A stretch of DNA of 64,000 nucleotides from Streptomyces sp. CB00316 (GTDB lineage: Bacteria; Actinomycetota; Actinomycetes; Streptomycetales; Streptomycetaceae): the NCBI RefSeq assembly GCF_001905595.1, contig NZ_LIXI01000001.1, forward strand, positions 248,001-312,000, given 5' to 3'. Shown in pieces: positions 8,385 through 18,068 of the stretch. How positions within the stretch are numbered: position 1 is the stretch's first letter; each line of letters begins with the position of its first letter. Position numbers and translations under genes: made by a program. The notes under the pieces are model-generated. The model was given only the letters and a program-made list of their open reading frames with translations, was not told where the DNA came from and ran no database searches.

Positions 8385-9605
8385 CTACGGGGCGCTCCGC
8401 TGTCCCGGCAGGGCCGGGCGCCCGGGAACGTACGCGTCAGGGACCGGCAGCGAGTGCTCCGAGGAGCCCGCCGACGCCGATGCGGAGGCCGGGGCGCCGG
8501 ACGGCACCGGAGCGCCCCTGCGGCCCGACGGCGAGCCCTGGCTGGGCACGACCGTCTCCAGCGCCGTCGCGGCGCTCTCCGCCACCCCCTGCGGACGACG
8601 GGCCCGGTAGGCGGCCCGGTACGCGGCGGGGGAGGAGCCGAGCTGGCGGCGGAAGTGCCCGCGCAGCGCGACCGGTGAGCGGAAGCCGCAGCGGCCGGCG
8701 ACCTCGTCGACCGAGTAGTCGGAGGTCTCCAGTAGCCTCTGTGCCTGAAGCACCCGCTGGGTGATCAGCCACTGGAGCGGTGCGCTCCCCGTGAGCGAGC
8801 GGAACCTGCGGTCGAAGGTCCGCCGGCTCATGTAGGCGCGCGCCGCGAGCGTCTCCACGTCGAACTGCTCGTGCAGATGCTCCAGCGCCCAGGCCACGAC
8901 CTCGGCGAGCGGGTCGGAGCCGATCTCCTCAGGTAAAGACCTGTCCAGGTAGCGCTCCTGTCCGCCACTGCGCCGGGGCGGTACGACGAGCCTGCGGGCG
9001 AGCGCGCCCGCCGCCTCGGTGCCGTGGTCGGTGCGGACTATATGGAGGCAGAGGTCGATACCGGCCGCCGTACCCGCGGAGGTCAGCACATCGCCGTCGT
9101 CCACGAAGAGTTCGCGCGGATCGACGTGCACCGACGGATAGCGCTTGGCCAGCGTCGGTGCGTACATCCAGTGCGTGGTCGCGGGCCGGCCGTCCAGCAG
9201 TCCGGCCGCCGCGAGCACGAAGGCTCCCGTGCACAGGCCGACGATGCGGGCACCCTCCTCATGGGCGCGCCGGAGCGCGTCCAGGGCCTCGGCGGGCGGC
9301 GGCGAGGTGATCGACCGCCAGGCGGGCACCACCACGGTGCCGGCCCTGCTGATCGCCTCCAGGCCGTACGGCGTGGTCAGTTCGAGTCCACCCGTCGTGC
9401 GCAGCGGTCCGTCCTCGCCGCCGCAGACCAGCAGGCGGTAGCGGGGAACTCCCGCGTCCTGCCGGTCGATTCCGAAAACCGAGAGCGGGATGGAGCTCTC
9501 GAAGATAGGGCCGCCGCTGAAGAGCAGCACGGCAACGACTTCCCGGCGTCGCCGCCCGGTCAGCTTGCGTGCGGCCTCCGTCGCGGTGGCGGAGTCCTGG
9601 CTCAT
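8385..9605 (-). CDS. adpA: AdpA, central developmental transcription regulator
   Basis: 406 residues. It has an N-terminal DJ-1/PfpI-like dimerisation domain (about 24-190, with [20 protein letters not shown] and [17 protein letters not shown]) and an AraC-type double helix-turn-helix (about 230-335, with [17 protein letters not shown]). It matches the AdpA/BldH sequence as I remember it. AdpA controls aerial growth and secondary metabolism. Leu224, between the two domains, is encoded by TTA (8936-8934), the codon read only by the bldA tRNA, so translation should be developmentally gated. The C-terminal 75 residues are Ser/Pro/Ala-rich. It is followed closely by orn. Confidence 0.96.
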   Translation of the reverse strand: MSQDSATATEAARKLTGRRRREVVAVLLFSGGPIFESSIPLSVFGIDRQDAGVPRYRLLVCGGEDGPLRTTGGLELTTPYGLEAISRAGTVVVPAWRSITSPPPAEALDALRRAHEEGARIVGLCTGAFVLAAAGLLDGRPATTHWMYAPTLAKRYPSVHVDPRELFVDDGDVLTSAGTAAGIDLCLHIVRTDHGTEAAGALARRLVVPPRRSGGQERYLDRSLPEEIGSDPLAEVVAWALEHLHEQFDVETLAARAYMSRRTFDRRFRSLTGSAPLQWLITQRVLQAQRLLETSDYSVDEVAGRCGFRSPVALRGHFRRQLGSSPAAYRAAYRARRPQGVAESAATALETVVPSQGSPSGRRGAPVPSGAPASASASAGSSEHSLPVPDAYVPGRPALPGQRSAP

Positions 9606-10500
9606 GACGCTAAGCCCCCCTCGGTGTTCGCGTCTCCCTGGTCCTTACGGGCCTGCCGCTCCTGCACGTTTCCCCTCGGTTTCGCACGTTTCCCCAGTCC
9701 CCGATTTTCAAGATCGAATCTACTGCGTCGCGTGGCCCCGCCGTGACAGCTTCCCCCACCGGCGCTAAGTCGATAAGGAAACGTGGCGTGAAGCGTTCGA
9801 TCACGAAGCGTTTCACCCGCGAAGCGCACAGGGAAGTGCCCCTCGCGAACGTGGCCCGTCCGCGTCGGGTGAAAGCGTACCGCGCGGTCTCTTCCTGTCC
9901 GGCGGGCGGTGGGCTGTCCGGCCATTCCGCGAAGGGTTCGGCCAGGATGTGAAGTTGGCTGAAAACAAATGGTTGTGTGCGCCAGTTCCAGTCACGCCGG
10001 GCGCACAACTTCCGTCTGACGGCCGCCCCGGTGCGCTCCCTCGGCCCGGTGGGGCGTGGCGTGTTCGGGGCGCCGGGGTTGGACGCGGTGGGCTGCCGGG
10101 GCGCGGCCGCTCCCGGGGCGGCGGCGACCGGATTACCGACCGATGGGGCGGCGGGCGCGGAGAATCGGCGGCACGGGCCGGCCGCCGGCACTGCCCGCCG
10201 GGGCGGCGGCCTCCGTGGTCCACGTGGCCGCCGGACGCCCCGGAAAACAGGGCGGTCACCCTCGTCCGGAGCCTCCGAGGCCCGTGTACGACACAACCGG
10301 CATTGCCATACCGGACCGCCTCGGGCATGCTCCCTCCAACGTCACGCGTGCTTTGCGGGGGTCTGGGCAGCTGAGGAGTGACGCCGTACCCTTGGGGGTA
10401 TGGGGTTGGGAAGATGATTCCCGGACAGAGCCACACCGTCAGCTGACACACCTCTCGAAACCGCTCCCTCCTCACGAGGACTCTCTTCGCCGAGACACCG
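9606..10500. promoter_or_regulatory. Long divergent control region of adpA and the usp gene
   Basis: 895 bases without a supported gene. Bases 9780-9830 carry GAAGCG three times at 15-16 base spacing (9790, 9805, 9821). They lie inside an imperfect inverted repeat whose left arm starts GTGAAGCG and right arm ends CGTTTCAC. Bases 9950-9980 are locally AT-rich. AdpA promoters are usually long and heavily regulated, so several operators are expected, but I cannot assign any by sequence alone. Confidence 0.5.
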
Positions 10501-11022
10501 ATGGCCGGTCACGAAATCCCTGAACCCAAAGACCGCAAGCAGGTAGCCGACCCCCGGTCGGAGCCGCGGACGGTCGAAGAAGCACGCCATGCGTGCGATC
10601 CCGCCTTCCGGCACGGAGTGGTGGTCGGTTTCGACGGTTCCACCTCCAGCGAGCGGGCCCTCGCCTACGCGATCGGCATGGCCGGCAGATCGGGCTCGGG
10701 CCTGATCATCGTCCACGTGGCCAACCGGCTCCCGACGACGGTCTGGGCGGGCTGCGAGCCCCCCGTCTTCGTCGACGTCCCCGATCACCGCACCGAGGTC
10801 CTCGGCCTGGAGCTGGCCTGCGCGGACTACCTCTCCGACGTGCCCTGGGTGCTGGTGGAGCGCGGCGGCGACATCTGCCACGAGCTGGAGGAGGTCGGGC
10901 GCGAGTATTCCGCCGACGCCATCGTCGTCGGCTCCACGCACGGCATCGTCGGCCGGATCTTCGGCTCGGTGGCGGGCCGTCTCGCCCGCCGCGCCCAGCG
11001 CCCGGTCGTCGTCATCCCCTGA
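10501..11022 (+). CDS. Universal stress protein (UspA family)
   Basis: 173 residues: a variable N-terminal 35 and one Usp domain. VVVGFDGSTSSERALAYA opens the fold, and GSTHGIVGRIFGSVAGRLAR followed by PVVVIP is the ATP-binding signature (G-x2-G-x9-G-S). Cytosolic; Usp proteins bind ATP or protect cells under stress or dormancy. Single gene, divergent from adpA, ending at a shared bidirectional terminator with glmS. Confidence 0.9.
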   Translation: MAGHEIPEPKDRKQVADPRSEPRTVEEARHACDPAFRHGVVVGFDGSTSSERALAYAIGMAGRSGSGLIIVHVANRLPTTVWAGCEPPVFVDVPDHRTEVLGLELACADYLSDVPWVLVERGGDICHELEEVGREYSADAIVVGSTHGIVGRIFGSVAGRLARRAQRPVVVIP

Positions 11023-11070
11023 GGCGTCCCGCGAGCCCTGAGGGGCCGCCAGAAGGCCTCGTCACGAAAC

Positions 11071-11117
11071 GAGTTGGGCCCCGTGCCGTCTCGGAACGAC
11101 GGTGCGGGGCCCAACTC
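11071..11117. terminator. Bidirectional terminator between usp and glmS
   Basis: GAGTTGGGCCCCGTGCCGTC (11071-11090) pairs with the 20 bases at 11098-11117, with one mismatch, around a 7-base loop. It is placed between two convergent genes. Confidence 0.85.
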
Positions 11118-11133
11118 GCGTACGCACTGCCGA

Positions 11134-12963
11134 CTACTCGACCGTGACCGACTTCGCCAGGTTGCGCGGCTTGTCGATGTCCCGGCCCATCGCCAGGGCC
11201 GTGTGGTACGCGAAGAGCTGGAGCGGGATGCCCATCAGGATCGGGTCCAGCTCGTTCTCGTTCTTCGGTACGACGATGGTGTGGTCGGCCTTCTCCTGGA
11301 CCTGGTGCGCGACGGCGAGGATACGGCCGCTGCGCGCCTTGATCTCCTCCATCGCGGCCCGGTTCTTCTCCAGCAGGTCGTCGTCCGGCACGATCGCCAC
11401 GGTCGGCATCGCGGGCTCGATCAGCGCGAGCGGGCCGTGCTTCAGCTCGGAGGCCGGGTAGGCCTCGGCGTGGATGTACGAGACCTCCTTCAGCTTCAGC
11501 GACGCCTCACGGGCCACCGGGTAGCCCCGCACCCGGCCGATGAACATCATCGACTTGGCGTCCGCGTACTCCGCCGCCAGCCGCTTGATCTCGTCCTCGC
11601 CCGCCAGGATCTCGCTGATCTGCTCCGGCAGCCGGCGCAGCCCGTCGATGATCCGCTTGCCGTCGGCGACCGACAGGTCCCGGATGCGGCCCAGGTGCAG
11701 CGCGAGCAGGGCGAAGGCGACCACGGTGTTGGTGAAGCACTTGGTGGAGACCACGCAGACCTCGGGGCCCGCGTGGACGTACGTACCGCCGTCGGCCTCC
11801 CGGGCGATCGCGGAACCGACCACGTTGACCACGCCGAGGACGCGGGCGCCCTTGCGCTTCAGCTCCTGCACGGCGGCCAGCACGTCGTACGTCTCGCCCG
11901 ACTGGGAGACCGCCACGTACAGCGTGTCGGGGTCCACGACCGGGTTGCGGTAGCGGAACTCGGAGGCCGGCTCGGCGTCGGCGGGGATGCGGGCGAGCTC
12001 CTCGATCAGCTGGGCGCCGATCTGGCCCGCGTGGTACGAGGTGCCGCAGCCGAGGATCTTGATCCGGCGCACCCCGCGCGCCTCACGGGCGTCCAGGTTG
12101 AGGCCGCCCAGGTGCACGGTGGAGAAGCGGTCGTCGATCCGGCCGCGCAGCACCCGGTCCACGGCGTCGGCCTGCTCGAAGATCTCCTTGTGCATGTACG
12201 TGTCGTGGCCGCCCATGTCGTACGACTCGGCCTCCCACTCCACGGTGGTCGGCGTGGCCGTCGTGGTCGAGCCCTCCGTCGTGTACGTACGGAAGTCGTC
12301 GGCCTTCAGGGTGGCCATCTCGCCGTCGTCCAGCGTGACGACCTGGCGGGTGTGGGCGACCAGGGCGGCGACGTCGGAGGCGACGAACATCTCCTTCTCG
12401 CCGATGCCGAGGACGACGGGGGAGCCGTTGCGGGCGACCACGATGCGGTCGTTGAAGTCGGCGTGCATCACGGCGATGCCGTACGTGCCCTCGACGTGGC
12501 GCAGCGCCTCGCGGACCTTCTCCTCCAGGGTGTCCGCCTGGGCACGGGCGATCAGGTGGACCAGCACCTCGGTGTCGGTCTCGGAGAGGAAGACGATGCC
12601 GTCGGCGGTGAGCTTGGCGCGCAGCTCGGAGGCGTTGTCGATGATCCCGTTGTGGACGACGGCGACCTTGTTCTCCGCGTCCAGGTGCGGGTGGGCGTTC
12701 TCGTCGCTAGGGGCGCCGTGGGTGGCCCAGCGGGTGTGGGCGATGCCGGTGGTGCCGGCGAACCGCTTGGGGACCTTGGCCTCCAGCTCGCGGACCCGGC
12801 CCTTGGCCTTGACCATCTTCAGCGTGCCGGGCTTGCCCGCCGCCGTCCTGCTGGTGATGACGATGCCGGCGGAGTCGTACCCCCGGTACTCGAGCCGCTG
12901 CAGGCCTTCCAGCAGCAGCGGTGCCACGTCACGCTTTCCGATGTATCCGACGATCCCGCACAT
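11134..12963 (-). CDS. glmS: Glutamine-fructose-6-phosphate aminotransferase (isomerising)
   Basis: 609 residues from ATG 12963. It makes glucosamine-6-phosphate from fructose-6-phosphate and glutamine, feeding UDP-GlcNAc for cell wall. The start MCGIVGYIG places the catalytic Cys at position 2, exposed after Met removal, and is preceded by GAGGAGG. The class II glutaminase domain (about 1-225) has TRWATHG and NGIIDN. Two SIS isomerase domains follow (about 285-600), with GCGTSYHAG. Longer in-frame starts would bury the catalytic Cys and are rejected. Full length for the family. Confidence 0.97.
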   Translation of the reverse strand: MCGIVGYIGKRDVAPLLLEGLQRLEYRGYDSAGIVITSRTAAGKPGTLKMVKAKGRVRELEAKVPKRFAGTTGIAHTRWATHGAPSDENAHPHLDAENKVAVVHNGIIDNASELRAKLTADGIVFLSETDTEVLVHLIARAQADTLEEKVREALRHVEGTYGIAVMHADFNDRIVVARNGSPVVLGIGEKEMFVASDVAALVAHTRQVVTLDDGEMATLKADDFRTYTTEGSTTTATPTTVEWEAESYDMGGHDTYMHKEIFEQADAVDRVLRGRIDDRFSTVHLGGLNLDAREARGVRRIKILGCGTSYHAGQIGAQLIEELARIPADAEPASEFRYRNPVVDPDTLYVAVSQSGETYDVLAAVQELKRKGARVLGVVNVVGSAIAREADGGTYVHAGPEVCVVSTKCFTNTVVAFALLALHLGRIRDLSVADGKRIIDGLRRLPEQISEILAGEDEIKRLAAEYADAKSMMFIGRVRGYPVAREASLKLKEVSYIHAEAYPASELKHGPLALIEPAMPTVAIVPDDDLLEKNRAAMEEIKARSGRILAVAHQVQEKADHTIVVPKNENELDPILMGIPLQLFAYHTALAMGRDIDKPRNLAKSVTVE

Positions 12964-13047
12964 GAGATTCTCTGCCCCTCCTCGACGTACACGTACATGC
13001 ATGCGCTCGGCGCCCGCACGGGCGCCCCGGCGACCTGCCGCGGCCGG

Positions 13048-13323
13048 TCAGCCGTAGACGATGCGGCGCAGCTGGCGGAGCGAGAGCTCCGGCGGCGCCA
13101 CGGCGCGGCGCGGCAGCTCGGCCGCGATCCGCTCGAAGATCTCCGTGTTGACCAGGCCACCGGACTGCAGTTCGCGGTGGCGGCGCCGGACGAAGTCGTC
13201 GGTGCTCTCGTCGAAGTACGCCAGCACGTCGAGGATCACCCGGGCCGCCTCACCGCGCTGGAGCGCGGTGGAGCGTACGAGGTGATCGATGAGGTCGTCG
13301 TGCGACGAGCGGCGTTCAAGCAC
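13048..13323 (-). CDS. Small conserved hypothetical protein
   Basis: 91 residues from GTG 13323 (MLERRSSHDDLIDHLV). I recall similar short proteins in this position in Streptomyces but know no function. It is predicted mostly helical, with LSLRQLRRIVYG at the end. A longer form could start at GTG 13413, but that start would place the perfect palindrome and a TTGCAT promoter-like hexamer inside the coding region, so the shorter start is preferred. It lies 84 bases upstream of glmS on the same strand and may be co-transcribed; a short GC hairpin at 13009-13026 lies between them. Confidence 0.7.
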   Translation of the reverse strand: MLERRSSHDDLIDHLVRSTALQRGEAARVILDVLAYFDESTDDFVRRRHRELQSGGLVNTEIFERIAAELPRRAVAPPELSLRQLRRIVYG

Positions 13324-13364
13324 CCGTCGATATTGCGCGACTGGGCGCTCGTATGCAAGAAATC

Positions 13365-13380
13365 TGCCCGATATCGGGCA
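13365..13380. promoter_or_regulatory. Perfect 16-bp palindrome (operator candidate)
   Basis: TGCCCGATATCGGGCA is fully self-complementary. On the minus strand it sits 42 bases before GTG 13323 and is followed by TTGCAT, as if overlapping a promoter for the small gene and glmS. No stem-loop spacer is present, which favours a dimeric regulator site over a terminator. Confidence 0.5.
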
Positions 13381-13409
13381 GGGGCGACCCCGGGCGGTGC
13401 TCGAATCGG

Positions 13410-14294
13410 TCACATTCGGCTCAGGATCGCCTGCTTCGCCGTGCTGAACTCCTCATCCGTGAGGACCCCGGCCCGGTGCAGCTCGCCCAGCTCCCGCAGC
13501 CGCCGCAGCAGGACGTCGTGATCGTCGGCGGGCGGTACGGCGGCGGGCTCGGGCGCCTTGGCGAGGACCGGGGCCCCGGCGGGCGCGTCCACGGCCGCAC
13601 GGGCCTGCGGCAACCGGGCCAGCACCGCCGCCGCGACCACGACCGCCGTGTACTCCTTCTTGGACATCCCCCACAGCTCCAGGGAGTACGGGTCGTACTT
13701 CGGCGGGGCCGAGACCGGCCCGTCCACCGGCTCGAACCGCAGGTAGCCGTTCTCCAGGCCTATCGCGGGCAGCCAGCGCACCCCCGCGATCCGTGCCAGA
13801 GGGAAGGTCGCCGGGCCGCTCGCGGTCTTGGACTCCTCGGCCTTCCAGTTCCAGGTGAGCCGCACGGTCGCGCCGTCGAAGGAGGCCGTGCCGTCACCGC
13901 CCCCGCCGGAGACCGGGAGCGAGGGCCCCGGCAGCAGGAAGCGGTCCACCGGCCCCTCGGGGACCTGCTCGATCAGCAGCGCGTTGCGGACCTCGTCGAC
14001 GAAGTACTCCGCCACCCCCGTGCGGTCCTTCTCCACGGTCAGGACGTACGGGTCGGCGCCGTCCTTGAGGCGCCCGTCGGCGGCCCGCAGCACCGGGCAG
14101 GCGCCCCCGCGCAGCCGGAGCCGCAGCCGGCCGCCCTTGCGGTCCGGCTCGAACGAGATACCGGACAAGGCCTCGACGGGGACAGCGAGTTCACCCAGCG
14201 CCAGCCGGACCGGATGCGCTTTGCCCCCCGGCACGATGCGTACCGTCTCCCCGTCGAACGTCCACGTTCCGTCGCGCTGGATGATTTCTGCCAT
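13410..14294 (-). CDS. DUF4429 protein with C-terminal SHOCT motif
   Basis: 294 residues from ATG 14294. The protein has two related halves (about 1-125 and 130-235), each built like a DUF4429 unit: GTWTFDGETVRIV in the first and TASFDGATVRLTW in the second. An Ala/Pro linker follows, and then a SHOCT-type C-terminal helix pair (LRRLRELGELHRAGVLTDEEF). No signal peptide or membrane segment; cytosolic. SHOCT modules are thought to mediate oligomerisation. Function unknown. It lies between desD and the small glmS-upstream gene, all on the minus strand. Confidence 0.85.
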   Translation of the reverse strand: MAEIIQRDGTWTFDGETVRIVPGGKAHPVRLALGELAVPVEALSGISFEPDRKGGRLRLRLRGGACPVLRAADGRLKDGADPYVLTVEKDRTGVAEYFVDEVRNALLIEQVPEGPVDRFLLPGPSLPVSGGGGDGTASFDGATVRLTWNWKAEESKTASGPATFPLARIAGVRWLPAIGLENGYLRFEPVDGPVSAPPKYDPYSLELWGMSKKEYTAVVVAAAVLARLPQARAAVDAPAGAPVLAKAPEPAAVPPADDHDVLLRRLRELGELHRAGVLTDEEFSTAKQAILSRM

Positions 14295-14400
14295 GCCCGC
14301 GATTCTGCCAGCCGGGCGTAGGGGAGCGGGCCCGGTCCTTGACCCGTACACCGCGCCGCGATACGTACCTGGCGGAGCTCCTGCGCCCCGCACAAGAGGT

Positions 14401-14430
14401 GAGCGCCCGGGAGACCGTTCCCGGGCGCTC
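14401..14430 (-). terminator. Terminator of the des operon
   Basis: GAGCGCCCGGGA (14401-14412) pairs perfectly with TCCCGGGCGCTC (14419-14430) around a 6-base loop, 19 bases after the desD stop. Confidence 0.85.
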
Positions 14431-14449
14431 ACCGGTCTGTGAGGACCGC

Positions 14450-16228
14450 TCAGAACTTCGCGATCGGGTTCTTCAGGCGGCCCACCAACTGAAGTGCTCC
14501 CGCAGGGTCGTTGAGGTCGACCATCTGCTGGTTGTTGCGCAGCTGGAGGCGGTTGAGGCAGGAGAGCGCGAACTCCGGCTCGAACAGGTCGTACTGCGCG
14601 AACCTCTCCGCGAGATGCGGCACCGCCTTCTGGTAGTCGCGTACGCACTCCGCGACCGTCCGCCAGAAGGTGTCCTCGTCCAGGACCCCTTCGGTGGCCA
14701 GGCCGGCGCCCAGGAAACGGAAGAAGCAGTCGAAGACATCGGTGAAGACCGACAGCAGCTTCATGTCCTCGGGGACCTCGGCCCGGATCCGGTCGACCTT
14801 CGGCGGCAGCACCGCGTCCGGGTCCATGACCGCGATCTCCTCGGCGATGTCCTTGAAGATCGTGCGGGTGACGACCCCGTCCTCCACCACCAGGATCACG
14901 TTCTCGCCGTGCGGCATGTAGACCAGGTCGTAGGCGTAGAAGCTGTGCAGCACCGGCACCAGGTAGGCGTCCAGGTAGTGCCGCAGCCACACCTGCGGGT
15001 CGAGCCCGGACTCCTCGATGAGCGCCCCGGCCACCGAGCGGCCCTCGTGGTCGGTGTGGAGCAGGGAGGCCATCGTGGCGACCCGCTCGCCCGGCTCCAG
15101 ACCCGCGACGGGGCTCTCGCGCCAGAGCGCGGCCAGCATCTTCAGGTACGGCGAGCCCTTGGCGGTGGCCGCCTCGTACGACCGGTGGTGGTAGCCGATC
15201 GCGGCCCGCTCCCGGATGATCGAGAACCGGGCGGCGGTCAGCAGGCCGTCGCGCTCGATGAGCCCGGCCAGCCAGTCGTTGATGGCGGGCGTGGCCTCCA
15301 TGTAGGCGGCGGACAGGCCGCGCATGAAGCCCATGTTCAGGACGGAGAGCGCCGTTTTGACGTAGTGCTTCTCGGGGTGGTCGGTGTTGAAGAACGTACG
15401 GATCGACTGCTGGGCCAGGTAGGCGTCCTCGCCCTCCCCGAGCACGACCAGGTGGCGCTCGGCCAGCTCGCCCGCGAAGGTGACGGCGAGCTTGTTCCAC
15501 CACTGCCAGGGGTGGACGGGCAGCAGGAAGTACGCCTCCGGGTCCAGGCCGAGCGAGCGCAGGGTGGCGGCGAACCGTTCCCGGGTTTCCTCGCTCAACT
15601 CGCCCTCGACCAGCGCGTTGTAGTCCAACCCGGTGCCCGCCGTGAAGGTGGCCCGGTCGCGGCGGGCGGCCAGCCACACCAGCCGGATCGGAGAGGCGGC
15701 CTCGGGGGCGTACGCGCGGTACTCGCCGACCCCGAAGCCGAGCCGGCCGTTGTTGGCCACGAAACAGGGATGGCCCTCGGTCATCCCGGTCTCGATGGCC
15801 TGGAAACCGGCGGCGACGAGCTGGCCGGAGGTGGCCGGTTCCTTGGTGAGTTTGTAGGCGGTTCCGGCCAGAGTGGAGGAGACCTCCTCCAGGTAGACCG
15901 GCAGGATCTCCTCGGCCAGGCCGAGCGCCGCCCGCAGCTCGATGAAGAACTCCAGTGCGTCGAGCGGAACTTCGGACCCGTGCCGGTGCCGGGTGATCGA
16001 CCCGGCCTCGACCTGCCAGTGGTCCAGGGCGAAGAGGCGTGCGGTGAAACGGTACTCCGTGCCCGCGTCGTCGCTACGGAGGGTGTAGCGGTCCTCGCCG
16101 AGCGGAACGGGGGTCAGCAGCCGTTCATGGCTGAATTCCGCCAGTGCTTTGCGGACCAGCAGTCGGTTTGCGGTGGCCCAGCGGCCCGGGGAGAGGTGGG
16201 CGACGCTGTCGGTGAGGGCGGTCGTCAT
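14450..16228 (-). CDS. desD: Desferrioxamine synthetase (NIS synthetase)
   Basis: 592 residues, IucA/IucC family. It condenses three N-hydroxy-N-succinyl (or N-acetyl) cadaverine units with ATP and macrocyclises them to desferrioxamine E, or terminates to linear forms. Motifs include EGHPCFVANNGRLGFG, LPVHPWQWWNK, and in the FhuF-like C-terminal half HGENVILV. It overlaps desC by 4 bases (16225-16228), implying translational coupling. Last gene of desABCD, ending at a clear terminator and expected to be iron-repressed through the box before desA. Confidence 0.97.
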   Translation of the reverse strand: MTTALTDSVAHLSPGRWATANRLLVRKALAEFSHERLLTPVPLGEDRYTLRSDDAGTEYRFTARLFALDHWQVEAGSITRHRHGSEVPLDALEFFIELRAALGLAEEILPVYLEEVSSTLAGTAYKLTKEPATSGQLVAAGFQAIETGMTEGHPCFVANNGRLGFGVGEYRAYAPEAASPIRLVWLAARRDRATFTAGTGLDYNALVEGELSEETRERFAATLRSLGLDPEAYFLLPVHPWQWWNKLAVTFAGELAERHLVVLGEGEDAYLAQQSIRTFFNTDHPEKHYVKTALSVLNMGFMRGLSAAYMEATPAINDWLAGLIERDGLLTAARFSIIRERAAIGYHHRSYEAATAKGSPYLKMLAALWRESPVAGLEPGERVATMASLLHTDHEGRSVAGALIEESGLDPQVWLRHYLDAYLVPVLHSFYAYDLVYMPHGENVILVVEDGVVTRTIFKDIAEEIAVMDPDAVLPPKVDRIRAEVPEDMKLLSVFTDVFDCFFRFLGAGLATEGVLDEDTFWRTVAECVRDYQKAVPHLAERFAQYDLFEPEFALSCLNRLQLRNNQQMVDLNDPAGALQLVGRLKNPIAKF

Positions 16229-16794
16229 CGGTCGGTTCCTCCGGTTGCTGCTTCGAACTGCTCGCGGGTGCAGGCGCTGAGCAGCGCGTCCTTCTCCGGT
16301 TTGGCGATCTCCCGCAGGACCTCGAAGCCGACGGCCTTGTTGAGGGCCTGCACGGCGCTGTTGGTCACATCGGGCTCGACGACGACCCGGCGTACCGACG
16401 GGTCGGTGAAGAGGAAATCCATCACGGCGGTGATCACGGCCCGGGTGAAGCCGTGCACCGGGGCGTCGGTCGGTGCGACCAGGAAGTGCATCCCGATGTC
16501 ACCGGGCTCCGCCTCGTACAGCCCCTTCAGTTCGACCTCGGTGGGGTCGTACCGCTCGATCAGGAAAGCGGGCTCGCCGTCGTGCAGGCCGATGAAGGCG
16601 TCGTGGTGCGGGTGGGCGGCGATCGCCATGTACTCCCGCTCGACGTCCTGGAGTTTCGCCCCGCCCATCAGCCAGAAGGCGGCTTTGGGGTGGGTCACCC
16701 AGCCGTGCACCAGCTCGGCGTCGGAAATGGGGTCGAGGGGGCGGACGGTGAAGTCGCCCAGCTTGCCCGGAGGGTTGCCGTGCGGGTGATTCAT
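16225..16794 (-). CDS. desC: N-hydroxycadaverine acyltransferase
   Basis: 189 residues, GNAT-fold siderophore acyltransferase (IucB-like). It transfers succinyl or acetyl from CoA to N-hydroxycadaverine. Visible features are [17 protein letters not shown] near the start and [20 protein letters not shown] in the acetyl-CoA-binding half. It overlaps desB by 4 bases and desD by 4 bases. The assignment rests on the family match and on operon position. Confidence 0.95.
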   Translation of the reverse strand: MNHPHGNPPGKLGDFTVRPLDPISDAELVHGWVTHPKAAFWLMGGAKLQDVEREYMAIAAHPHHDAFIGLHDGEPAFLIERYDPTEVELKGLYEAEPGDIGMHFLVAPTDAPVHGFTRAVITAVMDFLFTDPSVRRVVVEPDVTNSAVQALNKAVGFEVLREIAKPEKDALLSACTREQFEAATGGTDR

Positions 16795-18068
16795 ATCGCG
16801 AACTCCTGGAAGGCGATGGACTTCTCGACCGGGTAGTACTCACGGCCGAGCAGTTCGCCGATGATGTACGCGTTGCGGTAGGCACCCATGCCCAGGTCGG
16901 GCGAGGTGATCGAGTGGGTGTGCACCCCGGCGTTCTGCAGGAAGATCCCGCGCCCGGTGGTGTCGATGCTGTAGTTGCGCGCCACGTCGAAGCGGCCCCG
17001 GCTGTCGTGGCGCAGCCGGCCGGTGACCGGCGCCAGGAAGGCGGGCGCCTCGTAGCGGTAGCCGGTGGCGAGGATGAGCCCCTCGGTGGTGAGCTCGTAC
17101 TCCTTGCCCTGCTCCTCCTGGCGCAGCCCCAGGCTGTACGCGCCGCCCTCCGCGTCGTAACGCGCGCTGAGGAGAGCCGAGTTGGTGAGCAGCCGGGTCG
17201 GGACCGGGCCGGGCAGGTTCTTCTGGTAGAGCAGGTCGAAGATCGCGTCGATCAGCTCCCCGTCGATGCCCTTGAAGAGTCCCTTCTGCCCGGTCTCCAG
17301 CCGGTAGCGGGTCTCCTCGGGCAGGGCGTGGAAGTAGTCGATGTACTCCGGGGAGGTCATCTCCAGCGTGAGCTTCGTGTACTCCAGCGGGAAGAACCGC
17401 GGGGAGCGGGTCACCCAGTTGAGCCGGTAGCCGTACGTGTCGATCTCGGAGAGCAGGTCGTAGTAGATCTCCGCCGCGCTCTGCCCGCTGCCGACCAGGG
17501 TGATCGACTTCTTCTTCTGGAGCTCGGCTTTCCCCTCCAGATAGCGGGAATTGTGCAGGAAGTCCCCGCCGAGACCGTGGCACGCCTCGGGGATGTACGG
17601 CGGGGTCCCGGTGCCGAGGACCAGGTGGCGGGAGCGCAGGACGGTCCCGGCGGCGGTGGTCACGGTGTAGAGCCCGCTGCCCTCGTCGTACGTCACCGCC
17701 TCCACGGTCTCGTTGAACCGGATGCTGCTCAGTTTGGCGGCGGCCCAGCGGCAGTAGTCGTTGTACTCGGTCCGCAGCGGGTAGAAGTTCTCCCGGATGT
17801 AGAACGAGTAGAGCCTGCCGCGCTCCTTCAGGTAGTTGAGGAACGAGTACGGCGAGGTCGGGTCGGCCATGGTGACCAGGTCCGACATGAACGGCGTCTG
17901 GAGATGGGCCCCTTCGAGGAACATTCCGGAGTGCCACTCGAAGTCCGGCTTGGACTCCAGGAAGACGCCGTTCAGTTCGTCGATCGGCTCGGTCAGACAG
18001 GCCAGTCCGAGATTGAACGGGCCGAGCCCGATCCCGATGAAGTCGTGGGGGTCAGGAAGCGCGGTCAA
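16791..18068 (-). CDS. desB: Cadaverine N-monooxygenase
   Basis: 425 residues, FAD- and NADPH-dependent N-hydroxylating monooxygenase of the lysine/ornithine hydroxylase family. It converts cadaverine to N-hydroxycadaverine. The FAD-binding glycine motif is [12 protein letters not shown] (residues 12-23), the NADPH motif is [10 protein letters not shown], and the substrate/FAD-attachment motif ATGY is near residue 343. It overlaps desA by 17 bases. Confidence 0.96.
   Translation of the reverse strand: MTALPDPHDFIGIGLGPFNLGLACLTEPIDELNGVFLESKPDFEWHSGMFLEGAHLQTPFMSDLVTMADPTSPYSFLNYLKERGRLYSFYIRENFYPLRTEYNDYCRWAAAKLSSIRFNETVEAVTYDEGSGLYTVTTAAGTVLRSRHLVLGTGTPPYIPEACHGLGGDFLHNSRYLEGKAELQKKKSITLVGSGQSAAEIYYDLLSEIDTYGYRLNWVTRSPRFFPLEYTKLTLEMTSPEYIDYFHALPEETRYRLETGQKGLFKGIDGELIDAIFDLLYQKNLPGPVPTRLLTNSALLSARYDAEGGAYSLGLRQEEQGKEYELTTEGLILATGYRYEAPAFLAPVTGRLRHDSRGRFDVARNYSIDTTGRGIFLQNAGVHTHSITSPDLGMGAYRNAYIIGELLGREYYPVEKSIAFQEFAI

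Noticed and set aside
11074..13521. 815-codon open frame opposite glmS
   Set aside because: Composition is that of an antisense shadow (Leu/Arg/Gly/Val-rich, no motifs); glmS on the minus strand is unambiguous.
14339..16789. 816-codon plus-strand open frame across desD and desC
   Set aside because: Antisense shadow of two well-defined siderophore genes.
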